A stretch of 64,000 bases of DNA from Amyelois transitella. Lineage: Eukaryota > Arthropoda > Insecta > Lepidoptera > Pyralidae. Location of the stretch: positions 5,642,001 through 5,706,000 of the forward strand of contig NC_083511.1 of NCBI RefSeq assembly GCF_032362555.1. The letters are read 5' to 3'. The notes beneath the pieces are model-generated. The model was not told the origin of the DNA. It saw nothing but the letters and a program-made list of their open reading frames with translations, and did no database searches. Numbering within the stretch: position 1 is the stretch's first letter; the number at the start of each line of letters is the position of its first letter. Below are positions 46,808 to 58,456 of the stretch, piece by piece. A program made the translations under genes and the position numbers.

Positions 46808-47054
46808 ATAAAATAAATAAATATATACGGGACAAATTACACTGATTGAGTGAGCCTCGAAGTAAGTTCGAGACTTGTGTTACGAGATACTAACTCAACG
46901 ATACTATATTTTATAATAAATACTTATATAGATAAACATCCAAGACCCAGGCCAATCAGAAAAATTTCTTTTCTCATCATGCCCTGGCCGGGATTCGAAC
47001 CCGGGGCCTCTGGTGTCACAGACAAGCGTACTACCGCTGCGCCACAGAGGCCGT
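46808..47054 (-). repeat. tRNA-derived SINE, minus orientation
   Basis: Nearly identical to the copy at 2648-2904, including the B-box complement ggattcgaac and the A-box complement ccgctgcgcca. The tail is aaataaataaat on the + strand. Confidence 0.9.
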
Positions 47055-47059
47055 AAATT

Positions 47060-47970
47060 TAAGTAGGTACATAACTAAGCTCTTTTTAAAAGGACTTAAA
47101 TCATACTAAATCATAGTCACTATCGCGCGTAAATATTTACGATTTACTATAGAAATCTAAATACCCATATTATTTAGGTTTCTTCGAACCAAAAACTTGT
47201 TTACATATGTACTGAGATAACAGAAACTACAACCAAATTATCCACATCCACTTACGTTGTCGTGATAAATGTTACTTATTGATACATCGGGTTTTCCATT
47301 CGGAGTAGAGTTTGCCGAGGCAAGGCGAGGCAACACTAAGCTAGTATATCGTTCACCTAGTGTGCCCGTGGGAACCTGGCCTCACACCTGTGACCTCGAC
47401 CTGAATACAGACGAAACAAAGGTCATGTGGCCTGCAGAACAATACATAAAATATATGACAATACCGCGGCTGAATCACTCTTCAAAGAGAATAAGAGAAA
47501 TTACTATTTCGAGCAAACTTGGCACTTTATTTCGAAATATTACTGAACCGTCAAAATCGGAATAATACTATAGAAATGGAAAGTACCTACTGGTAAACAT
47601 GCCGTCGTTATAACTGTTGGTTATCATCACCGTGAGTCGTTATAAGGTTTGTATAATATCTCTGAATTTTATTTTACAGCTGGCTTACTGTGGCGACGGA
47701 TTATTCTTTAAGTGTCACATAAAATATGTATCATTTCTATCGTCTTGTGTAATTCCAATCTATGACAGAGACAAGCCGAATGATGTTTACAAAAACACCT
47801 AATTTCTAATTGTGTGTAACTTTGTTCATTGCTCTCTTTCTGTCCGTCTGCGCCGCCGCTTTGTCATTCAATTTTTTTCTTATCCTACGGAAACTTATAT
47901 CTACCTTCTACGAGTATAATCCAACATAAATTTAACACAATTTTCTTATAAGGTATATCGATCGAAATCG
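47060..47970. other. Intergenic; one unidentified 98-codon frame
   Basis: The frame at 47269-47565 (+) encodes a polar protein (MLLIDTSGFPFGVEFAEARR ...) with no domain I recognise. I find no good start context and no paired exon, so it is left unassigned. Confidence 0.25.
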
Positions 47971-47977
47971 CGTTCAG

Positions 47978-48232
47978 TGCCGTGTGGTTCCCGGCACCAA
48001 TAAAAAATGAATAGGACCACTTCATCTCATTCCCATGGATGTCGTAAAAGACGACTAAGGCATAGGCTTATAAACTTGGGATTCTTCTTTTAGGAAATGG
48101 GCTAGCAACCATTCACTATTTGAATCTCAATTCTATCTTAAAGCCAAACAGCTGAACGTGGCCAATTTGTCTTTTCAACACTGATGGCTCTGTCTACCCC
48201 GCAAGGGATATAGACGTGATTATATATATGTA
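47978..48232 (+). repeat. SINE-like (CATA)n-tailed repeat, full length
   Basis: It runs from tgccgtgtggttcccggcac to gacgtgattatatatatgtat. It sits 77 bp upstream of a tRNA-derived SINE in the same orientation. Confidence 0.88.
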
Positions 48233-48308
48233 TCGCGCTCAGTTGGTGACAGATAGAAAAATAATCAACAGACATTTAGAACAATTTGATATCCTATAAA
48301 ACAATTCG

Positions 48309-48538
48309 ACGGCCTCTTTGGCTCAGCGGCAGTACGCTTGTCTGTGACACCGGAGGTCCCGGGTTCGAATCCCAGGGCATGATGAAAAAAGAACTTTTTC
48401 TGATTGGCCTGGGTCTTGGATGTTTATCTATATAAGTATTTATTATAAAATATAGTATCGTTGAGTTAGTATCTCGTAACACAAGTTTCGAACTTACTTC
48501 GAGATCAGTGTAATTTGTCCCGTAAAAAAAAAAAAAAA
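48309..48538 (+). repeat. tRNA-derived SINE, plus orientation, poly(A)-ended
   Basis: The A-box ttggctcagcggcagtacg and B-box ggttcgaatccc are intact. Six bases after the B-box stem are deleted (cccagggcatga), and the 3' end is an A-run at 48523-48537 rather than the TTTA tail of other copies. Confidence 0.88.
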
Positions 48539-49123
48539 TTCAGATTATACATTCTATACTGCACTAGTAATGGCTACATTTAGAAGTCTTACATAAATTA
48601 TTATCAGGCAAACAGTCCATTTGCAAATTGAAACACACACTGAATTTCAATATACCGTGAGCCTCAATGTGAGTGGGCACGAATAAAGTCGCTTTAAGAT
48701 CGCATTTTAATCGATCACTTTTCCATAAATATATAAAAGTTCCGCGTGAAATAATGGCGCCTATTGGTACGTTTTTTTTCTCGGAATGAATTATATGAAA
48801 CTTGATTATGTTTTAAAAAGCAATTGAAAAACTGGTAGCACTTATACGAAACTGCGTTCATAATTACCTATTGAGCACTTAGTTAGGCCGACATTGTAAT
48901 TCTACTGAATTGAATACGAAATGAGCGCAAATTTTTAAACGGTTTTATTTTCAAATAAAGATTACGGTAAAATTATTCAGTATTCGTGTAATAAAATAAT
49001 ACGCTTGTCGGAAAGCTCAAAATTTTACATTCGGAAAAATTGTTAATAATTTCGTTTGACCGTTTATCGAATGTTAAATTAATTTTAAATTATTGAGTTT
49101 ATTCATTTTATCATCTTCGCATG

Positions 49124-49173
<50 letters not shown>
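49124..49173. repeat. (TA)n microsatellite
   Basis: About 25 uninterrupted TA dinucleotides. Confidence 0.97.
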
Positions 49174-49182
<9 letters not shown>

Positions 49183-49644
49183 CAATGATAAACTAAGGAT
49201 AAGAATATAAGTAGGCATTTGGTTTTAACATCCAAGTAAGGCTCATTATTGTAATTATGCCAAGAAGCCGTAAGGAACAAAGTAAGTACTAAGTTAATAA
49301 ACTGTTATTCAAAATGACAGTCTGTGGCCTTGCAGTCCTGTGGGAAATTATAAATTAGGGTATAGCGGTTTCGTCGCTTGTTGACCTCGACTCCGATCCT
49401 GGCCTTTAATAATACAAACTTAATTTAGATTCCCGTCTATAAGAGGTTGTAACCAAACAGTTTTACGAACTTTGTTCCTCTTTAATTCCTCATTTTGTGG
49501 CCTGATATGGGATAGTAAATAAATAAATATTTCTTTTTACGAAGTTCCTACGACTACAGAAGAATTATTCAAAATAAAATGATGCATTAGATCAAAACCA
49601 GTTTATGTAGATACTTAGTTTGTATTTTTTAATAAATAATAAGA

Positions 49645-49800
49645 AACAAATTTTGCGGAATGCATTTTGAAAAGTGCACAATATGTGAGACAGCCCTTTG
49701 AGAAATGCACATTCTATGATATACGTACATTTTACGAAGTGGAAGTGGTTTTTGATGAGTGCTATTTTGCGAAGTGCACATTTTGCGACAGACCCGATAC
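49645..49800. repeat. Degenerate short-period repeat (gcgaagtgcacattt)
   Basis: Variants of tttgcg(a/g)aa(g/t)tgcacattt recur about five times at irregular 25-40-bp spacing and alternate with gacag(a/c)cc. Non-coding. Confidence 0.5.
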
Positions 49801-49954
49801 ATGATTAATTTCCTTGGGACAAATCTCTACAATAGATTATGCTTAAGTTATGCTTATATATATTTACCTGTTTTATCTTAATGCATTAGTAAAGTTTTAT
49901 ATAAATAATACATTGAAGAGGCCAGGAACGTGCATCTAAAAAGTTTTAAAATGC

Positions 49955-50065
49955 ATTCAGCCATTGGGTTGGGGGAGGGCTTCCCGCAAGCTATTCTATT
50001 GATCCCGTCGCGTCGCGCTCTGACCGATCGTGACCCTGCAGCCGCCCTTGTACTCCCTTCCACCA
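49955..50065 (-). repeat. GC-rich interspersed repeat fragment
   Basis: A GC-rich patch (gtcgcgtcgcgctctgacc, gggggagggcttcccgcaag) in AT-rich DNA. It resembles a common lepidopteran short repeat and causes the chance frame at 49878-50066. Confidence 0.4.
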
Positions 50066-50069
50066 CCTG

Positions 50070-51013
50070 CTCATATCTATATTATTAAGTCGAATTGGTA
50101 GATACTTAAATTATAAGGTTGATTTTTTTACACAGCAAACGATCTTAGGTGCAGATCTACTTCATACAAATTTGGAAAAGCCTCTATGGATATTCAAATC
50201 ACATCTACCAGAGTCATGGGTTTGATTTTCACTATAATTAAACTTCGGGATTTAATATGGTAAATACGTATTTCTTTATAATATTTATAATAAACGAACC
50301 CGGACTGCTGATCTGCTGACTTTATCTGTCCCATAAGAAAATAACTAATTTTCTATATTTACATATCCTTATTACATTTTCAAAGTCGTGTTAAGTTTAT
50401 TATTCATATTTTAATTTTAATAAAAGAACTTAATAAATGAAAAACACACGGTTGCTTTTTTATTAATTTCTAAACAGTACAAAAAATTTGCTTTTTGATG
50501 ATGATGTAGGCATAAAAGTAGTTACTTACTTGTTTTGTTATAGATATCTTTATTCAAAATATGAAAATAATAAGTAAGTAGGTATATATTTCTCTAGGTA
50601 AAGTTCATTCTCCACCTATAAACAGAAAACGTATACATAAAACGCAGCCAGCTACACTACACTATACTAGTTGCCTTATTATACCTTCTTTGCCGCACAA
50701 CACAACCTGCGTATGTATGATACCGTCTGGCAAACCACAAAAACAGGGGGCAGTCAGACGAACGCGGGAGTTGTATTTTAGAGCTCATAGCAAGTAGTTG
50801 CCTACCAAACGTGAAGTTTCGCTCAAATATTCGTAATTTTACTCAACGTTATAAAGTAACGTATATTTTTATTCTACGGGAATTTTTTTATTAATTCAAG
50901 AAAAAAATGGGTTATTTGTAATTTACTTTTTTATATGGCAATAATTTCTTGAGTCAGTAATTTTCATTTTTTTCATTCATTCACTGACTTCACTCACAAT
51001 TTGTCAGCGATTT
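50070..51013. other. Intergenic, no gene seen
   Basis: AT-rich; nothing supported before the hAT target site at 51014. Confidence 0.45.
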
Positions 51014-51021
51014 GTCCATTT
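51014..51021 (+). repeat. Left 8-bp target-site duplication of hAT element
   Basis: GTCCATTT, repeated exactly at 54344-54351. The 8-bp length is diagnostic of hAT transposases. Confidence 0.95.
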
Positions 51022-51342
51022 TAGTGATGCGACTCGAATGGGATGTTGTGACTCGAGTCACTCGAGTAATTTTACAGCCTCACTCGAGTCATACTCGAGT
51101 TTTCGAGTTACTCGAGTAAAAAATCTCACTCGAGTAAAAATCTCACTCGAGTTGAAAGTTTGCAATTCGAGTGCAATTTTTATTTAACTAGTATCATTGT
51201 CATGGATGGACTAATATGAAATAAAATACACATTATAAGAATTTCAACATATTATTTATTTAAGAAATCAACAATGTACAATGATGAGATCTTCCTAAGA
51301 AGTAAGAATAATTAAATTTCCATGAATGGTTGACTATTCATG

Positions 51343-51996
51343 ACAATCACATTTTATGCAATTTCAGTTACAAGTAACTTAGTTTTTTTTTATTATTAAT
51401 ATCAATAACTATATTAAATCAGACTGTCTCAGACTTTTGTTTATTATATTGCATACAATCAATTTTTCTTTAATGATAATTAAAAAAATATCCATTCATA
51501 GCTTATTTATTTTGAAGACAATTAAACTAAATAAAGTGACATAAACCTATATTTCAAACAAAATATGCTCTAATTAACATCAACTATTCATACAAAACAA
51601 ATAAAAATATATTCTTCAAGACAAATCAACAATCATAATTGTGCTTAACTTAACATTTTTACTTCTTTGTGAACAATCATATTTTATGCAATTTTAGTTA
51701 CAAGTAACTTAGTTTTCTTTTTATTATTTTTATTATTAATAAATATCAATAACTATATTAAATCAGACTGTCTCAGACTTTTGTTTAGTATAGCTTACAA
51801 TCAAGTTTTCTTTAATGATAATAAAAAAAATCATAACTTATTAATTTTAAAGACAATTAAACTAAATAAAGTTATATAAAAACAAAATATGCTCTAACAA
51901 ACATTAAATATTCATACAAAACAAATAAAAATAGATTCTTAAAGACAAATCAATAATAATAATTGTGCTTAACTTAACATTTTTCTTCTTTGTGAA
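51343..51996. repeat. Tandem duplication (two ~330-bp copies) inside the hAT element
   Basis: The copies at about 51343-51674 and 51675-51996 share ttttatgcaattt(c/t)agttac, aaatcagactgtctcagact and cttaacttaacattttt. They differ by small indels and point changes, more than the 545-bp Helitron-like pair. Confidence 0.9.
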
Positions 51997-52018
51997 AAAA
52001 ATAAAATAATAAAAAATA

Positions 52019-53930
52019 TTATGAGAAGTAACTATTTAGAAAAATGATTTCGTCTACTTTTTTAGAATCTAATCTATTTCTTCTTTGGTTACAAATTAAG
52101 GCTGCTTTAGAGAACACTCGTTCTGCAGGAACGGATGATGCAGGTATACATAAATATTTAATAGCTTACTCATATAACTCCGGCATCGCTTTTTTTCGCT
52201 GTTCCCAAAATAGTATTGGTTCGAGATGACGATCTAAATATTGCATTTCTCTATATTGTTTCACAATCACTATAGCAGAAGAAGTAGGTGTTTGTATTAA
52301 TTCTCTCTCTGATATTTTTTTGTCAAAATCCTCCCATAAATCATTAGCCTTATTATTTGTGCCAATGCTAGCATTAGCATTACTTGACGTGTTCACTGTC
52401 TGACTAGATTCATCAGGAGCTAAATTCCTATTTTTTTTTATAATCTCTGATTCTAACTCTTCTATAACCCATTGGGCAGCCTTTTCTGCATTGGCTTCGA
52501 GGCCAAAACCAGCTTTCTTGTAGCGGGGGTCTAAAAAAGTGGATTTGGCAGCAGTTTTGTTGGTCTCTAAGATACCGAGGCGTTTAGTGATAGCAGAATG
52601 CAAAGAGATTTTTAGATTTTCACCTATTTCTGTAACCGGAACCTTCTTTATAAGACAAGTTTGGACATTTCTGATTAACGGTATCATAGAGGACAAAGTT
52701 GGATATTTTTCGCCAGATAGTATTGTAGTCAATTGCTCAATAGGTTTTAAAACACTGACGCAATCTTCTATTGCCTCCCATTGGTTAGCAGTGAAATTTT
52801 CCGGAGCAGAAGACATGGTAGACAATGCGGCTGATAAGGATAATTTAGTCTGTAGTAGTCTCTCCATCATTTCAAAACTTGAGTTCCATCTTGTAATAAC
52901 CTCTTGTTTTAATTTTATGACAGGGTGGTTCATCTGCTCTTGCAGTTCTTTTAATTTGTAAGCTGCTTTAGTACTTTGTTTGAAATAAGTTACTACAGTA
53001 TGACATTTTTCTAACAATGACGTCAATGGCAAGTTTGATTTTTTACAGTCAGATACTGCTAAATTTAGAGTATGGGCCACACAAAAGTGATTTCTTTTAT
53101 TTAAATATTCCGATACAGCCTTTTTAATATTGGAGGCGTTGTCAGTTACAACAGTAACAACTTTGTCACTGATTCTCCATTCCTCCAAAACAGTATCTAA
53201 AACGTTGGCTATAACAGTCGCAGAATGTACATCTTTTACTTCTACTGTGCTTAACGTACGCGCGAATAGTTTTGATTCGCTAATGAAATGAACTGTGACC
53301 GTCAAATACGACTTATTGCTATCCGAGGTCCACATATCTGTAGTTAGAGCCAAATTCTTTACATCTTCTAGCTTATCAGCTAGAGAAGAGCGTGCCAGTT
53401 GGTACTGTTGAGGTAAATACCTTTCCGACAAAGTTTTTCTGTCTGGGAGAATGTAATCGGCATGTAATGTCCGGACAAAGTTGATAAATCCTTTATTTTC
53501 TACTATTTGCAAAGGCTGAATATCAGTGCAAATCATTTTAACGAGGGCAATATCAATATCTTTTTGGGTTTGTTTTTTGGATGATGAAAAACATAGCTGT
53601 TTATAACGCCTCTTTTTGGTAGCACACTCTTCAGGTCTAGTCGTATCAGAGCCAACAGTTTCCACTTGATTATTAGCGGTAGATGTTGATAGTCCACATG
53701 AATTATTAATTTTGCTGTCTCTATCTATGGATTTATCTTTATTTTCAAAAAAACCACTGAATTGGAGCGAATGTTTTCCTCGCATATGTGTTATTAAGTT
53801 GGTGGTATTCCCGAAATCTTTATATTGTTTTTTTACAAATTTTACATATGACAGTTTTATTGGTACTGTTTTTTTCGAAATATAACCACACTGATGATTT
53901 CTGTTTAGCTCCATTTTCTTTTTCACTCAT
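52019..53930 (-). pseudogene. hAT transposase (BED finger, DDE core, C-terminal dimerisation domain), frameshifted and with one stop
   Basis: The true start is the ATG at 53930, opening MSEKENGAKQKSSVWLYFEK and the BED-finger CKICKK. Just after, a run of seven As (53828-53834 on +) shifts the frame; the long frame (to 52166) resumes with QYKDFGNTTNLITHMRGKHS, completing the zinc finger with its His pair. The core shows LTTDMWTSDSNKSYLTV and VVTDNASNIKKAV (acidic catalytic positions), CVAHTLNLAV and TRWNSSFEMMERLL. At 52166-52168 a TAA interrupts the C-terminal domain; the same frame then continues with IKYLCIPASSVPAERVF, the hAT dimerisation motif, to a TAA at 52019-52021. Family members of this ZBED-like group are about 600-650 aa, matching the total here. 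Confidence 0.93.
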
Positions 53931-54343
53931 ATTTTTTAACAATATAATTAAGTAGGTTACTTACAATCAAATACCTAAGGTATAATCACTTTTACACTTT
54001 AATTTATATTCACCAATACTAAGAATATCAACTCTTTTACGTATTTTTCACTTTTAAACACTAATATTCAATCAATTTTGGTAAAAAAAACTTAAAGTAC
54101 GGCTAACTACGAGATGCAAGTTTAAACCTGTCAGTTTTGATTTGTTTGTACCGGCCCGACACAGATAAGTAAAATAGAGTAGTGAAGTGACATCTAGTGG
54201 CAACAGAATTAACTCGATGCGCCGAGTTGACTCGGTAACTCGAGTGCATAGAGACTCGAATAATATTTTTTTTCAATCTAGTACGAGTTTGACAAATTCA
54301 CTCGAGTGACTCGAGTAAAAACAGGGCTCGAGTCGCATCACTA

Positions 54344-54351
54344 GTCCATTT
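54344..54351 (+). repeat. Right 8-bp target-site duplication of hAT element
   Basis: GTCCATTT, identical to 51014-51021. It lies 149 bp upstream of the DFF45-like start codon. Confidence 0.95.
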
Positions 54352-54499
54352 CATTGTGTTTGTGAAATCTATTTAACTAGTTTTGTCCGTTTTACCGAAT
54401 CTTACTTACAAATTTAGAATAAAAACGAGATTTCTCGCAGCTTAGCTTCTTGTAATACAAACGAGAATAAATAAATGTGTATCTGAACCAACTTAAACA

Positions 54500-54978
54500 A
54501 TGGAGAACGATATCAACAAACCATACAAGATTTGTGATGTAAACCGAGACAAGAAGAAAGGCATTGTGGCTGTTTCCTTGGAGGATTTATTGACTAAAGT
54601 ACCAGACAAGTTGGGTTTACCTTCTGAGAATCTAACAGTAGTGTTAGAGTCCGACGGGACGGAGGTAGATGATGAAGAATATTTTTCTACACTTGATCCT
54701 GACACTTCACTTATGATTCTACATGGAAACGAAAAGTGGGCGCCAAATATGCCGAAGTGCCAAGTGTCTCTTGATCAGACCGATGAAGTAACATTGGGAG
54801 ATAAAGGCCAAGTTGCAAACCTTGTTGGGCGGCTACAGCATAACCTGTGCCACATATCTTTACTAGGCGGTCAGGATTTAGAACTACTATCTGATATGGA
54901 TCCCGACAGTCTCGCCGACATTGTTACTGATAGAGACAACAGAATCATTTTGGAACACATCAAAGAAGCCTCAGGAAG
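54500..54978 (+). CDS. DFF45-like gene, exon 1
   Basis: Encodes residues 1-159, including the whole CIDE-N domain. The first ATG after an A-rich leader (aacaATGgag) is in good context. Confidence 0.9.
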
Positions 54979-55480
54979 GTATTAACATATATTTTTAATA
55001 CTCTACATTAAATCTTATTATTTACGGGCTCCTCCCCGAGAGTTAAGGATGTAACTAGTATAAATGCCAAGAGGAAGATTAAAATAATATTATATGAAAT
55101 TTTGTAAAAATAATATTTACATCCACTTTCTGACAAAAATCTTGTCTTATTCTACTGGTGAAGTCTTGTAATTAGCAATCGCAATATATTATTATTACTT
55201 ATATTTACTTATATATCATATAAATTAGACTGTAAGACTTCCATTAATAATAAAAAATCAATTATTTATTCAGATTTCAATTAAAATTATAACAAACACA
55301 TACTTTTTTATAAAATATTCTTTGACAAAATTCAACTCGCACTCATAACTTCTTATTTTCAGAATATTATTGGAAAAGCGACAGGCACAAGATGCAATGG
55401 AACTTCTGAAACTGTACCACCAGAGTGTTGCTAATGGAGCTGAAGATATAACTCCACCGCCAAAGCAAGAGAGGGTGTAG
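54500..55480 (+). CDS. CIDE-N / DFF45 (ICAD)-like protein, two exons, 198 aa
   Basis: The exons are 54500-54978 and 55363-55480, joined in phase 2 (GAAG|gtatta ... tttcag|A). Residues about 7-85 form a CIDE-N domain: KPYKICDVNRDKKKGIVAVS, then LVLESDGTEVDDEEYF-type acidic patch and LMILHGNEKW. CIDE-N domains pair head-to-tail through opposite charged faces. In flies the family (Drep proteins) includes the inhibitor/chaperone of caspase-activated DNase. Residues about 95-175 are helical and match the DFF-C type region; the C terminus is EKRQAQDAMELLKLYHQSVA then PPPKQERV. At 198 aa it is shorter than vertebrate DFF45 (about 330), so which Drep paralogue it is remains open. No nuclease residues are present. 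Confidence 0.9.
55363..55480 (+). CDS. DFF45-like gene, exon 2
   Basis: Encodes the last 39 residues from the split Arg codon to TAG. Preceded by a T-rich tract and cag. Confidence 0.88.
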
Positions 55481-57390
55481 GAATGAGTGTATTAGTTTCC
55501 ATCAAATTACTAGTATTAACCCTCAATTATTTTTAAGGGATAGAAAAAAGTCTCAAAAGTTTACAAAGATTTTTATTAATTTTTAAGGTTCAATATGTAA
55601 AAACAAGAAAGATTATTTGTTTTAACATATTGAATTTTTTAGCAAAATTAAGAGAGTTGCCTAAAATCATCTCAGTTTACCAATCTTGATAATAAATAAT
55701 TATTTAATACACCAATTAATGAGGCCTTTCACAGTTCAGATTTTTATAGAATTTGTAACTTTGAGTTAATTTTTTGTGCATTAAATGTTTTTTAAGTCTA
55801 ACCATTCTATCATGCAGTTTGTTAGAAGAGGTAAGAACTAAGCAGGTAGTTATGTGATGAAATTGTAGATGTTAATTAAATAAGACTTTAATCTTATGAA
55901 TATGAGCTGAATTGAAAGTATTAGTATGTTATCAGTATAAGACATATTATAAGGTAACATGTGAATAATATAATGTTAAATATTTCTTAAATACCAAATT
56001 ATTTTCATTTGATGATATTTTAGCAATAGCCTTAATTTTAAAATTTTGTTTCACACAATGTGTTTACCAATCAGTGGTTGATTTGGATTTTTCATGGAAT
56101 TGTTTATTGTTACGCTGGCATTGAATCCTAACATGTTAAGGATAAAACTTTATTTATTTGTTTATTATAAAACCAAAATATTGCTAACACCACATTTCTC
56201 CAAATGTTTAGGACATTATAATAGATTTGCTAGAATATCAACATTTTAGATGGTCACTATTTTCTTACTATGTCTGCTCATTTTGTAAACTTTTGAGGAA
56301 TAAATTGCCACAAGGTTGATAAACAACATCAATTCAAAAGACTGATAGTTGGTAAACTATTTCTTTTTTATATAGTTTTACCCCTAGATTAAGATATTAT
56401 TATTTCAATTCCAAATTTGCTCAAACCATTCAAATATTATGTAAGTTTTCCTATGTTCAAACCCACTGCCATCTAATCACTGTCTTATTAAATCATACCA
56501 ATGTGTTAACCCATACAATATTTTAGAAAGTGTAATTAAAGGGTGTGAATTGAATGGATTATTCCCTTAAGCATATTATTATTAGATCTTAAGAAGAGTA
56601 CATACTTTCTTGTGCTCTATATTGAATAAAAATATATGTTTGCACTATTTATGAATGTATCTTTTTAAAACATAAAGCTGTGTGCACAACCAGCAAAATT
56701 ATGTAATGCTGAATCTCATTGCTTAGGTATTTATTCTAAGTCTAGGTATATTGAAATAGCGCCTATTTAGTATATGTATGTATTACATGAACACATTTAT
56801 TACATTGTCATAACTTATTGAAATTTGTTACTTTTAAAAAATGTACAAGTAAAATTGATTTCCATGCTCTCATGCACTTTCAAAAGTAACTTTCAATGCT
56901 TTGTTATATGAAATCAATATTAAACTAGTGCTCCAATCAATAATGCATGAGTTGTTTAACACTAATACCTGTTATATTGTAAAATAAGAACCTTAATTCA
57001 TGTTAAAATCTAGTGCCAATGTAAGAAAAATAGTAGCAATCTATATACATAAAATATGTACCTACTTCTTTTATCAACTTCTTGAATATTTTGGTGTTAG
57101 CTCAGTTTATTTGGCATTATATTTGTTGAAGTATTTCAATATAATTTGCAATGTAACTAGAGCAGGATGCAAACTTTGTATTGGTATTATAGGAATTGTT
57201 GAATCTGCCATAATTCCTATAGTGGAATTGATAGAACTTGTAACTTTTTTTCTGTGCACAATATATAAAATTGTCGGGCTTTTGTATTTTTCATTTGGTA
57301 ATCCCTATTTCATCCTGTAGTACCATCATATTCCTTACTTTGCTACCCGTGTTTTTTTCACTTGGTAATTGAATAAATTGACATAAAAAC
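55481..57390 (+). other. Long AT-rich 3' UTR or intergenic DNA after the DFF45-like gene
   Basis: The sequence is free of recognisable repeats for almost 1.9 kb, unlike the rest of the window, which would fit a long 3' UTR. A good AATAAA lies at 56625-56630. The 106-codon hydrophobic frame at 57000-57320 has no domain or splice support and is probably chance. Confidence 0.35.
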
Positions 57391-57399
57391 ACATATTTT

Positions 57400-57590
57400 A
57401 ATATAATCACGTCTTTATGTCCTTCGGTATAGACAGAACCAACAGACTTGAAAAGACTTGGAACCAACAGGCTTGAAAAGACTCGGAACCAACAGACTTG
57501 AAAAGACTTAACCTTCATTAAGACATCCAGCTGAATGTTGAGAAATGTTCAGAGGTGGCAGGTTGCTAGCATATTCAGAGTTCATTTCTA
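57400..57590 (-). repeat. SINE-like repeat, diverged, with internal 25-bp triplication
   Basis: The tail end (aatcacgtctttatgtcc) is followed by three tandem copies of ggaaccaacagacttgaaaa-type units at 57435-57509. The remaining repeat is badly eroded. Confidence 0.7.
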
Positions 57591-57804
57591 TCTATAAACT
57601 TACAATCTACAGGGAAAGTGAAGCAGTAAACACAGTTTATTTCTGATGAGGTGATGCCAGTTTGGCATGATACTTTGTTCGCTTAATGACAGAAGGAATC
57701 AGTATCTTATAAATCTTCCAATTCCATATTCTTTTCTCCTAATTTAATAAAGGACAAGACTGGACATTACATTACATTGTGTTGCACTAGATTTTCAGCA
57801 TGTT

Positions 57805-57915
57805 CTTACATACATATAATCACATCTATATCCCTTGCAGGGAAGAGACAACAGTCTTGCAAACAACAATTGTCCACATTCAGCTGTGTGGTTTAATGAT
57901 AGAATTGAGACTGTT
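57805..57915 (-). repeat. SINE-like (CATA)n-tailed repeat, 3' fragment
   Basis: The tacatacatataatcacatctat tail and the aatgatagaattgagact interior are preserved; the head is missing. Confidence 0.75.
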
Positions 57916-58456
57916 TTGTAATTGAGATATTTTAATGCTTTCCTAATTCTAAATGTTCATACAATCTGCAGTTTTACCTGTTATTTTTCTGAAGCTTATA
58001 TCAATATTTGATACATAGCTATTTTTTTTTTCTAGTGTCTAGAAACATTTCAGCGCATGTGTTAAATTATGCACATAAAAACAATGGTAATTAATAAGTG
58101 CCTACTGCACAATTATTTTATGAGAACGACAGAGCAAACAATTGTTATGAAAAATTGGTGTTAAATAAAACATCACAAGATTTTTAAAATTTTTATTTCA
58201 TTATATATGTATATCATACCTTTCTTTAGTAGTACAGAATAATGATAATAAATACCTCATTGTTTTATACATAGAATCTTCACAAATAATTAGATGTAGA
58301 AAATACTAATGCTTAATGAAGCTGTTACATACCCAAATAATAACATCAAATGTATACATAGATGAGTACGCACCCATGTATAGTTAATCAAACAAAGATG
58401 CCATCAATTCACAATTCACATTTTCGACAAGGTATAAATAGAAAAAAAAATTTATT

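Larger units (their letters stand above)
51022..54343 (-). mobile_element. Complete hAT DNA transposon (3322 bp), transposase inactivated
   Basis: It has perfect 16-bp terminal inverted repeats (TAGTGATGCGACTCGA) and perfect 8-bp flanking duplications. The subterminal regions (51033-51165 and 54215-54340) are packed with ACTCGAG/CTCGAGT palindromes, probable transposase-binding sites. One minus-strand transposase gene occupies 52019-53930. The 3' non-coding part holds a ~330-bp tandem duplication. Confidence 0.96.

Noticed and set aside
47269-47565. 98-codon frame as a novel gene
   Set aside because: No recognised domain, no partner exon, no conserved start context; kept only as an unassigned note.
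52539-52961. 140-codon plus-strand frame within the hAT element
   Set aside because: It is antisense to the transposase core, which has clear family motifs.
54640-54690. Caspase cleavage site (TEVD) in the DFF45-like protein
   Set aside because: The motif lies in the acidic patch within the folded CIDE-N domain that is conserved in the family; it is better explained as domain sequence than as a processing site.
57000-57320. 106-codon hydrophobic frame that might be a membrane protein
   Set aside because: The AT-rich DNA yields Ile/Phe/Leu/Tyr-rich translations by chance; no homology, codon bias or splice context, and it lies in the probable 3' UTR or downstream region.
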